A stretch of DNA of 8,264 nucleotides, taken from contig JAJRTT010000087.1 in the NCBI GenBank assembly GCA_024278155.1, forward strand, positions 1-8,264, in the 5' to 3' direction. Every line of letters begins with the position of its first letter. The first letter of the stretch is position 1. The stretch is from Bacteroidota bacterium. GTDB taxonomy: Bacteria > Bacteroidota > Bacteroidia > Bacteroidales > JAADJA01. Under the pieces are notes generated by a model. It saw only the letters and a list, made by a program, of their open reading frames with translations. It was not told where the DNA came from and did not search any database. A program made the translations under genes and the position numbers. Positions 1 through 5,566 of this stretch are shown here, one piece after another.

Positions 1-938
1 ATATAATAGTTTGCCCGGTCGGCAAAATAGACCCGTTGCATAGGATTGGCAAGCCATCCGCTCTGTTGTACGATATCAACAAAAATGGAGAATTGTGCAT
101 TCCGGCCGATGATTTGCGAAAAGCTAAAGGACAAAGAATAGCTGTTTCTGTTCTTTGTGTCCAGGGCAGTTGGTTTGAACGGCCTCCAGGCCGTTGCCCC
201 GTTTTTGTCGATGATGTTGCCGCTTTCATTCAGGATATCCACACCCGAAAAAAAGCCGTTGTTGAGGTTTTCTCCGGCCTCAAAATAAGAAATCAGTTCG
301 GTAGGGAATTCGGGTTTCCATTGGTCGAAATAAACTTTTCCTTTTAGGCCAATTTCCGTGTTCTTCTCGTTGAAAAGCTTTGCAACACCACCTCCCAAAC
401 CAAAGGAGATATAATCATATTCCGTTGAGAAACTCAGGTTCCCGCTCCAGATGGTGTTCCTGTTGTCGGAGCTGTGGCTGTAAGAAAAGGTGGCATGTGT
501 GAGCACATCGGATTTGGATGCGCCGGACGATTCCACCCAGGGGCTGCCGGTTATGGGGACAACGTCACCGTTAAAGTTTTTGTCATCGTCATCGTCATCG
601 TCTTCCCCTTCGCCCGAAGATGCGCCCGTAAATGGGTTGAGGTTGCTGGAAGAGGCCGATGTATAAGCCGAGATACCTCCATCTATTTTCAAAATATCAT
701 CATCGTTCAAAGGAACTGAGATAACAAGGGTAGGGGTGGTGTTCGACAGTTTCTCACTACCAATACCACCGGTTACGGCTGCGTTGCTGCCATCCTGGAC
801 ATAAATGCTGGTGAGGAAATCAACCTCGGCATTTTCCAAAACACGTTTTTTGTAAACTTTTGAAGTATCCTGTGCGCTTTTCTGGGCAAACCCGGAAACA
901 GTGATTATCATTGTTATTATTACAAGTGTTCTCTTCAT
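1..938 (-). CDS. DUF3570 family protein, probable outer-membrane beta barrel (C-terminus beyond the left edge)
   Basis: The frame opens at ATG 938 and stays open to base 1, giving 312 codons with no stop, so the C-terminus lies outside the window. Residues 1-18 form a Sec signal peptide (MKRTLVIITMIITVSGFA, cut near Q19). The mature part has the alternating polar/aromatic pattern of beta-barrel strands (about 150-215 and 265-290) and matches DUF3570 from memory; that family has no established function. An acidic run (seven Asp, residues 113-119) is encoded by a short tandem repeat. Two tetrapeptides, TGAS (104-107) and SGAS (138-141), resemble the ApbE flavinylation core. It is the last visible gene after thioredoxin, ApbE and DUF4266. 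A 111-nt gap (939-1049) separates it from DUF4266; I see no Shine-Dalgarno or convincing promoter there. Family assignment is fairly sure; the barrel location and any flavin are inference. Confidence 0.82.
   Translation of the reverse strand, partial: MKRTLVIITMIITVSGFAQKSAQDTSKVYKKRVLENAEVDFLTSIYVQDGSNAAVTGGIGSEKLSNTTPTLVISVPLNDDDILKIDGGISAYTSASSSNLNPFTGASSGEGEDDDDDDDKNFNGDVVPITGSPWVESSGASKSDVLTHATFSYSHSSDNRNTIWSGNLSFSTEYDYISFGLGGGVAKLFNEKNTEIGLKGKVYFDQWKPEFPTELISYFEAGENLNNGFFSGVDILNESGNIIDKNGATAWRPFKPTALDTKNRNSYSLSFSFSQIIGRNAQFSIFVDIVQQSGWLANPMQRVYFADRANYY
582..602. repeat. Hexanucleotide tandem repeat (GTCATC)3GTC coding for an Asp run
   Basis: On the plus strand GTCATC is repeated three times and followed by GTC. 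Read on the minus strand it gives alternating GAC/GAT codons, which encode the seven consecutive Asp residues (113-119) of the DUF3570 protein. Because the unit is six bases, slippage by whole units would change the number of Asp residues without breaking the frame. The acidic stretch probably lies in an exposed loop or metal-binding segment; that placement is inferred. Confidence 0.85.
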
Positions 939-1049
939 TTACTGTTTGATTGTTTTCAATATAAACCAGATAGTTATTGGGTATTTGCCTTTTGCCAAAT
1001 AGAACACGGAAATCAGGATCAAGGGCCCAATCAGTGTTTCTTAAAGCCA

Positions 1050-1262
1050 CTAATTGCATCCACAGCCGCCGCCTGTCTTTCCGCCATTGGCTCCCGAAGC
1101 CCCTTCGCGGTATGAGTGGAAAGTTGTTTCAAAACGGTTGATTCTCCGTGATGCCAGTTTCATGTCAGGGTCGTTGAGGTTGATTTTCTCATATTCCCGT
1201 AAAACTTCGCAGGAACTCAGCGAAATAAGCAAGATTGATCCGATTGCGATTTTTTTTATCAT
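1050..1262 (-). CDS. DUF4266 small lipoprotein with C-terminal GGGCGCN tail
   Basis: This 70-residue protein has an N-terminal hydrophobic segment and a lipobox ending in Cys18 (SLSSC), so it should be an acylated envelope lipoprotein of about 53 mature residues. The motif DPDM (31-34), the HSYREGASG segment (49-57) and the Gly-rich tail with Cys67 and Cys69 match DUF4266 as I remember it. The family has no settled function. Its ATG overlaps the ApbE stop by four bases (ATGA at 1259-1262), which implies translational coupling. The tail's CxC pair could bind a metal, be a redox partner of the upstream thioredoxin-like protein, or be modified. The SGAN tetrapeptide (56-59) resembles the ApbE target core SGA[TS] but has Asn where the flavin-carrying Thr/Ser would be. 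No role can be read directly from the sequence. Confidence 0.88.
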   Translation of the reverse strand: MIKKIAIGSILLISLSSCEVLREYEKINLNDPDMKLASRRINRFETTFHSYREGASGANGGKTGGGCGCN

Positions 1263-2242
1263 TGTTTGTTTATTTTTATGTTTTCGGATGTGTGGATATT
1301 CCCTTCATCATCTATTATGACACATTCGATATTGGGCAATTGGTTGATCCGGTCGAGGCCCACATCCACACCCATGACGAAAATGGACGTGGCAAGGGCA
1401 TCGGCCAGTTCGGCCTTGGGCGCAAATACCGTTGCACTGATGATCCCGCTTGAAGGATAACCAGTCCGGGGGTCGATTATGTGCGTATAGCGTTTGCCAT
1501 TGAAAACCACATATTTTTCGTAATTGCCGGAAGTGACCACGGCCCCTTCGTTAATTGGCAAGGTGGCAAAGGCATTGTCCTTGTTCAGGGGATTGGTAAT
1601 GGCCACTTTCCAGCTTTCGCCATTGGGCTGTTTCCCCCAGGTGTTCATGTCGCCCGAAGCATTGATAATCCCGGCGACAACCCCTTTGGAAATCAGTAAC
1701 TCTTTGGCTTTGTCGGCAGCATAACCTTTCCCGATGGCCCCAAAACCGATTTTCATCCCTTTTAGTTTCAGGAAAACCGTTTGCTTCCCTTTATCAAGGA
1801 CGATGTTTTGATATCCTGTTTTTGCCACGGAAGATTTAATTTCTTGTTCAGAGGGCATCTCTGTCATGCTGCCATCGAATTTCCAAATCCTGTCCATAGA
1901 GGCGTAACTGATGTCGAAAGCACCATCGGTCAATCTTGAAATGGCAAGTGACCGTTGGATCAGGTCAAAGAGTTCCTTATCGACTTTCACGGGTTTTATC
2001 CCTGCATTTCGGATGATTTCGGAAGTTTGGGAATCAGTGTCCCAGGAGGAAATGAGTCTTTCGATACGGGTGATTTCAACCACGGCCAAATCAATGTACT
2101 GTTTTGCACCCACGGAGTCATTGGCGACCACGGTAATATCAAAGCGGCTCCCCATCAACTTCAGGGTACGGCGGAATGCCTGCTGGGCCTGAATTGAAAA
2201 TGTGGATGCCAGGATGATTGAAATCAGATAAGCCTTGATCAT
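1259..2242 (-). CDS. apbE: Exported FAD:protein FMN transferase (ApbE family)
   Basis: ApbE enzymes cleave FAD with Mg2+ and attach FMN by a phosphoester bond to Thr/Ser of extracytoplasmic proteins. The 327-residue length is normal. Residues 1-19 are a Sec signal peptide without a lipobox Cys, so this is a soluble or loosely attached periplasmic form. Family landmarks appear in order: LMGSRFDIT (29-37), SSWDTDSQTSEI (65-76), TDGAFD (105-110), the nucleotide-binding GAIGKGYAAD (168-177), NASGDM (194-199), HIIDPRTG (254-261) and DALATS (281-286), which carries metal-binding Asp281 and Thr285 by homology. It follows the thioredoxin-like gene after 9 nt and overlaps the DUF4266 start by four bases, so the three are almost certainly one transcript. 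Its substrate is not obvious: no classical FMN_bind, NqrC or RnfG gene is in the window. The neighbouring DUF3570 and DUF4266 proteins are candidate targets. Confidence 0.95.
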   Translation of the reverse strand: MIKAYLISIILASTFSIQAQQAFRRTLKLMGSRFDITVVANDSVGAKQYIDLAVVEITRIERLISSWDTDSQTSEIIRNAGIKPVKVDKELFDLIQRSLAISRLTDGAFDISYASMDRIWKFDGSMTEMPSEQEIKSSVAKTGYQNIVLDKGKQTVFLKLKGMKIGFGAIGKGYAADKAKELLISKGVVAGIINASGDMNTWGKQPNGESWKVAITNPLNKDNAFATLPINEGAVVTSGNYEKYVVFNGKRYTHIIDPRTGYPSSGIISATVFAPKAELADALATSIFVMGVDVGLDRINQLPNIECVIIDDEGNIHTSENIKINKQ

Positions 2243-2251
2243 GGATATTTA

Positions 2252-2686
2252 TTAGAAGGATTCCAGTAATTTAATGTATTCGGAAACTTCCATCTTTTCA
2301 TAACCCGTTCGGCCAAGGACATTTCCCTCCTTGTCCAATACCACCACCATCGGGAAGAAACCCTGTTTATTGTATTTTTCGGCGAGTTGCATGTTTTTCT
2401 CTTGCTGGACCGATTCCAGTTTGTTTTTTCTTTTCCTTGGGAAATCCGCTTTCAGCAAAATAAAGTGATCCTTTGAATATTCCTTGAATTCATCGGTGTT
2501 CCATATTTCTTTTTCCAGTTTCATGCAGGGCGCACACCAGTCAGAACCCTGAAAGACAAGGATGATGTTGCGGTTTTCTTTTGCAGCGCTTGTTTTGGCT
2601 TCTTCAATATCGGTGAGCCAGTTCTGTGCTTGGATTGAAATAATCGAGCTGATAAACAGCAAACCTAAGATGATCGCTTTTTTCAT
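2252..2686 (-). CDS. Exported thioredoxin-like protein (WCAPC)
   Basis: This 144-residue protein has a Sec signal peptide (residues 1-20, cut after IQA) and one thioredoxin-fold domain of the thioredoxin_7/DsbD-gamma type. The active site is WCAPC (Cys51 and Cys54) after the strand IILVFQGSD, and the conserved cis-Pro is Pro112 in GFFPMVVVLD. The basic insert at 84-89 (RKRKNK) is unusual for its length. It should act as a periplasmic thiol-disulfide oxidoreductase. No DsbD-like electron donor is visible in the window. As first gene of the thioredoxin-ApbE-DUF4266-DUF3570 group it might keep the two C-terminal Cys of the DUF4266 lipoprotein reduced; that is inference. The start ATG is preceded by an A/T-rich leader without Shine-Dalgarno, as usual in Bacteroidota. 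Any promoter should lie in 2687-2812. Confidence 0.92.
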   Translation of the reverse strand: MKKAIILGLLFISSIISIQAQNWLTDIEEAKTSAAKENRNIILVFQGSDWCAPCMKLEKEIWNTDEFKEYSKDHFILLKADFPRKRKNKLESVQQEKNMQLAEKYNKQGFFPMVVVLDKEGNVLGRTGYEKMEVSEYIKLLESF

Positions 2687-2812
2687 AAATTGATTGATTT
2701 GGATTTTAAACGTTAAATATATGTTAATATTTCAATATGTAGTTGGGTATTTTTCTAAAACATTCAAAATGGGGAAAAGTTTCGCTTTGTATTAGATTAT
2801 TTTTCTGGATAA

Positions 2813-2950
2813 CTAATTGCACAGGGGAGAAATCCTGTTTTTTCGACATGGTAATCCTTTAGGTTTGAAACCCGGATCAATTTCGATACTTGCCGGGTCG
2901 TGCCTTATCAGCCCAATATCCTTTGCAAAGTAAACGAAGTATTGGTTCAT
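2813..2950 (-). pseudogene. 45-codon reading frame, possible gene remnant
   Basis: ATG at 2950 to TAG at 2813 encodes 45 residues. The first part (NQYFVYFAKDIGLIRHDP) looks like real protein and recalls the [YF]-[YF]-A-K-x-[IV]-G-L-[IV] pattern of some Bacteroidota lipoproteins, by memory only. The last part (RKNRISPLCN) does not. It starts 12 nt after the stop of the RDD fragment and lies in the same frame, with only the TAA between them. A second frame starting at an internal ATG (MSKKQDFSPVQ) stays open past this stop, so a frameshift near the 3' end is possible. It has no signal peptide or recognisable domain. It could be a real small protein, but a decayed fragment fits the setting better. 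Confidence 0.3.
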
Positions 2951-2962
2951 TTTATCATTTCT

Positions 2963-3130
2963 TTAATACCAGCCCAACAAAACAACGATTGATCCACTTC
3001 CCATATCATGGATTGCCCTTCTTTTTTTGTTAAAAGTTACCGTTAAAAATGACAGCCAATCCAAAAGCCATTTTAAAAATGTGCGGAACAATGCAGGTAT
3101 TATGATCAGGTTTTTCAAGACCCAAAACAT
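2963..3130 (-). pseudogene. RDD-domain C-terminal fragment (truncated membrane protein gene)
   Basis: ATG 3130 to TAA 2963 gives 55 residues. They contain a hydrophobic segment (KNLIIIPALFRTFLKWLLDW) and then NKKRRAIHDMGSGSIVV. This matches the end of RDD membrane proteins, where the last helix is followed by a basic cluster, HD, and a Gly-rich stretch ending in VV. Intact RDD domains have three or so membrane helices over about 130-170 residues, so most of the domain is missing. An overlapping frame one base away (ATG 3167 to TAA 3030) encodes MEPQPTDFYKEKDVLGLEK, which also looks like protein. The two may be halves of one gene joined by a frameshift. No start signal supports expression. I favour a degraded gene; a tiny functional one-helix protein cannot be excluded. 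Confidence 0.5.
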
Positions 3131-3221
3131 CTTTTTCTTTGTAAAAATCAGTAGGTTGTGGTTCCATGTGTTTTTCTTTTCTCGTATTTGTTAATGTGCA
3201 ATCATAAGGGAATTGCTTTTA

Positions 3222-4208
3222 TTAATTATCTTTATTTTCTTCGCCAAAACAACAGGGGAAAATCAACCTCCTTAAATTATTTATAAACCGGGCCTCTATT
3301 TGTTCCTGTTCCATACGTTTCTCTTCCTGATGAAAAAGTGCCTGGTAATTTAAGTCAACTAAGATACTGTTTTCTTTTTTATGGTAGCGGGTTTGATTTT
3401 TCAGGTTTCGTTTTAAGTCCTTTACTTTAATGCTTTCAAGGAAGAGTTTAACATTGGTTTCAGGTTGTTGCATCACCTTCTTGATATTATAGCCCAAGCT
3501 CTCGGTTCTATAACCGACTGAGACAATACGGAATTCCTGGTTTTTCCATAGCAGTAAATCCGGGTCATCGGAGAATGCTTCGTCAAAAGTGGTTTTGTCT
3601 TCCGATAGTAGGGAAAAAATACTTTTTATTTTTGGATTGATAACATAAGTGTAAACCCTGCCGTATTGATCTCCGTTTTCAACTGAAACATGCAATTCGA
3701 ATTTTTCCACATCCTTCAAATATATTTTGTTTGCAGCATTGTACCAGCCAAAACCCGTGAGTTCAAAACCAAATTTCTTCATCCGGTGGTCATGTCGCTC
3801 CTGCAATAAATCCCTGTAATCGTCTTTATCCCTTTTTACAATTTCCAGGTGTTTCTTCTTTTTGTCGAGGAAATCCTGCTTCTGTTTTGCAATCTCCTTT
3901 TCAATTTTTTGCTTTTTGTCTTTGTAGAAACGAGCCAGTGATTCAGCTTTTTTATCCGATAGCTTTACAGTTGTTTGTTTAAAGGACGCAAATTCATTGA
4001 ATTTTGCATATTGCTCATGTTGTGGTCCCAGGAGGTCGGCTGCCATATTATCGATTTCCCACATGTTTTTGTCCAGGTTATTTACATATAGTTCCAATAC
4101 TTTATCATTACAGGTTTTGTAAATACTTTTCAGTCGATATTCAAATTCCCTTTTATATTTTTTTGCAAAATATTTTGAAAGCATTTTCGAGGGGTTCAAA
4201 AAGATCAT
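3222..4208 (-). CDS. Uncharacterised 328-residue protein with charged coiled-coil segment
   Basis: I do not recognise a named family. The sequence has no signal peptide or membrane segment. Residues 20-82 look helical and contain NNLDKNMWEIDNMAADLL (43-60). Residues 84-145 are dominated by Lys, Glu, Asp and Gln, a likely coiled coil. After GFGWYNAANKI (152-162) the chain turns into a beta-rich domain (VYTYVINPKIKSIFSLLSED, 185-204, and FRIVSVGY, 226-233). The C-terminus returns to a charged helix and ends near a CC pair (319-320). The pattern resembles the C-terminal half of large Bacteroidota envelope proteins, from memory, so the true N-terminus may have been lost; no coding sequence continues upstream in the 74-nt gap before the glycosyltransferase. 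It follows the glycan genes on the same strand, but nothing in it suggests carbohydrate chemistry. Met9 is an alternative start. Confidence 0.75.
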   Translation of the reverse strand: MIFLNPSKMLSKYFAKKYKREFEYRLKSIYKTCNDKVLELYVNNLDKNMWEIDNMAADLLGPQHEQYAKFNEFASFKQTTVKLSDKKAESLARFYKDKKQKIEKEIAKQKQDFLDKKKKHLEIVKRDKDDYRDLLQERHDHRMKKFGFELTGFGWYNAANKIYLKDVEKFELHVSVENGDQYGRVYTYVINPKIKSIFSLLSEDKTTFDEAFSDDPDLLLWKNQEFRIVSVGYRTESLGYNIKKVMQQPETNVKLFLESIKVKDLKRNLKNQTRYHKKENSILVDLNYQALFHQEEKRMEQEQIEARFINNLRRLIFPCCFGEENKDN

Positions 4209-4282
4209 CTATCCTAATAAAAGTACAATATTTGTTTTTTACTTCGGTAATCAACCTGCTTAATATCTGTGATTTACATTGT

Positions 4283-5485
4283 TTAAAGATTTTTATAAAA
4301 CCCCATCATTTTACTGGCTGTCATGTTAAAGTCAAAATTATCCTTTGCCAGGAGGCTTGCATTTCCCCCAATTTCCTTGCATAATTCTTTGGAATGAAGG
4401 CATTTCCCGATTTGCGTTATAAATTCTTCTTTATTGTTTGCGATTAGGATGTTTATCCCATCGGTATATGGAATCCCTTCTACACCAATGCTTGTGGAAA
4501 TAATTGTTTTTCCAAGTGCCATCCCTTCGATTATTTTTATGCGGATCCCCCCGCCCGATAATAAGGGGACGATCATAACAGCTTTGTCCAATTGATATTC
4601 AAGGGAATCAGGGATATCCCCATCAACGATCAGGTTGTTGCTTTGTTGTTTGAAAAACCATTCGGGCATTTTTTTCCCGGCAATCCTGAACCTGAAACCG
4701 GGGAACTGTTTTGTCACAAAAGGGACAATATCTTCGATAAACCATTTAATGCCTTGCACATTGGGTTGCCAGTCCATGGAACCCAAATGATAAAATATGG
4801 GGAAATCATTGTATTGCTGTTCCAGGTTATAGGATTTGAGCATCTCGAAATCAAAGCCCATCGGAATGTCAATTACGGGTGTTTCGTTTGCCCATGATCG
4901 AAATGATCTTGCATCTTCGGGCGAAATGGCGATTATTCCATCCACTTTACCGGCCATTGTTTTTTCAAACACAAGTAATCTTTTGTTGGCAAGTTTCAGA
5001 TAGGTTTTCTTTATCGGGTTGATTTTGTTTTTAAGGAATCTGTCCCAAACCCGGCTTTCCACATTCTGTGGACGGAGGACAATCCCCGCTTTTGAAAACC
5101 TACGGATTGTCCCAAGGTATAAACACATATAAACGTGTTCCAAATGGACTATGTCGAATTTTTCTTCCTGTAGTATGCGGATTAGCTGATTGTCGAAATC
5201 TTTTGAGTAAAAACGTTCGACAAAATAGGATTTGTTTGAAAAAAGGTTGGCAATGGCATTTGTGATTTTTGCCCTTGTATCAACTTTTGCTGACTCAAAA
5301 CGGGTTTCTTCCTTGAAATCGATTGGTATTATCTCGGGGGCAACCCAGCTTTTAGGCGTGTTCAGGGCCAAGACCTTTAAGTCCGCATTTTGGGCAATCA
5401 AGCCCATTGCCGTATTGTATATGGAAAGTGCCCCGCCATCGTGGAGGGGAAATGGCATTTTATGACATATCTGTAATACTCTCAA
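4283..5485 (-). CDS. Glycosyltransferase family 4 (GT-B fold), TTG start
   Basis: This 400-residue cytoplasmic enzyme should transfer a sugar from a nucleotide donor to a growing glycan at the inner membrane. The N-terminal domain opens with the strand RVLQICHKMPFP and the DGG loop (16-18). The C-terminal domain begins near YHLGSMDWQPN (232-242), a hallmark of this GT4 group, and has the donor-binding block SGGGIRIKIIEGMALGK (310-326), with Glu320 as the usual GT4 glutamate, then GVEGI. The start is TTG at 5485. There is an in-frame TAA two codons further up, and the first ATG (Met10) would cut off the first strand of the Rossmann fold. Length is normal for the family. It lies 81 nt after the aminotransferase and probably shares its transcript. 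Donor and acceptor cannot be read from the sequence. Confidence 0.92.
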   Translation of the reverse strand: MRVLQICHKMPFPLHDGGALSIYNTAMGLIAQNADLKVLALNTPKSWVAPEIIPIDFKEETRFESAKVDTRAKITNAIANLFSNKSYFVERFYSKDFDNQLIRILQEEKFDIVHLEHVYMCLYLGTIRRFSKAGIVLRPQNVESRVWDRFLKNKINPIKKTYLKLANKRLLVFEKTMAGKVDGIIAISPEDARSFRSWANETPVIDIPMGFDFEMLKSYNLEQQYNDFPIFYHLGSMDWQPNVQGIKWFIEDIVPFVTKQFPGFRFRIAGKKMPEWFFKQQSNNLIVDGDIPDSLEYQLDKAVMIVPLLSGGGIRIKIIEGMALGKTIISTSIGVEGIPYTDGINILIANNKEEFITQIGKCLHSKELCKEIGGNASLLAKDNFDFNMTASKMMGFYKNL

Positions 5486-5531
5486 AATATCTTATTTAAA
5501 CTTGAAAACCCATTGTCCGATATTTGTTTTG

Positions 5532-5551
5532 CCCAGTCCTTTTTGGCTGGG
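5532..5551 (-). other. Small hairpin between aminotransferase and GT4 genes
   Basis: On the minus strand CCCAGCC and GGaCTGGG flank a five-base A loop, giving a seven-pair stem with one bulged A. It lies about 15 nt after the aminotransferase stop. The sequence that follows is A-rich and lacks a T tract, so it is not a standard intrinsic terminator. It may stabilise an mRNA end, modulate read-through, or be chance. Confidence 0.35.
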
Positions 5552-5566
5552 GATGGTGTTTTGGCC

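Larger units (their letters stand above)
2687..3221. other. 535-nt stretch without an intact gene; leader of the thioredoxin operon plus gene remnants
   Basis: The part nearest the thioredoxin-like start (2687-2812) is A/T-rich and should hold that operon's leader. On the minus strand TATATTTA (2721-2714) is close to the Bacteroidota -7 element TAnnTTTG, but no TTG lies at the expected distance upstream, so I do not call a promoter. Bases 2813-3167 carry short minus-strand reading frames with protein-like composition: an RDD-domain C-terminal fragment and a 45-codon frame behind it, described separately. I see no RNA gene, transposon end or clear intrinsic terminator. A 5-bp inverted repeat (GCAAT/ATTGC, 3198-3216) is too weak to interpret. 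Confidence 0.6.

Noticed and set aside
128..133. D-Q-R-Q in place of DxD in the GT2 protein (protein residues 130-133) as an inactivating change
   Set aside because: A D-x-R-Q form is known from memory in a GT2 subgroup, and all other motifs are intact. The coordinates given here are protein residues of the 6711-7832 gene.
36..719. Plus-strand reading frames opposite the DUF3570 gene
   Set aside because: They are antisense to a minus-strand frame with a signal peptide and family resemblance. Their translations show no motif.
820..1059. Minus-strand 79-codon frame beginning inside the DUF4266 end
   Set aside because: It overlaps the DUF3570 N-terminus out of frame and has an Asn-rich, low-complexity translation. 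The DUF3570 frame explains the sequence better.
2714..2721. TATATTTA as a -7 promoter element for the thioredoxin operon
   Set aside because: It misses one consensus base of TAnnTTTG, and the nearest TTG upstream is only 11 nt away instead of about 19. In such A/T-rich DNA this is not convincing.
3198..3216. GCAAT/ATTGC inverted repeat followed by TTTT on the plus strand as a terminator
   Set aside because: The stem is only five A/T-rich pairs and the T run is on the strand that has no genes.
4225..4235. 11-bp dyad ACAATATTTGT before the 328-residue gene as an operator
   Set aside because: Short and A/T-rich in an A/T-rich gap. No regulator gene or second copy is present to support it.
4004..4384. 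Plus-strand 126-codon frame over the uncharacterised gene and the GT4 end
   Set aside because: Antisense to two well-supported genes; composition is rich in Cys, His and Phe as expected of a complement frame, with no domain.
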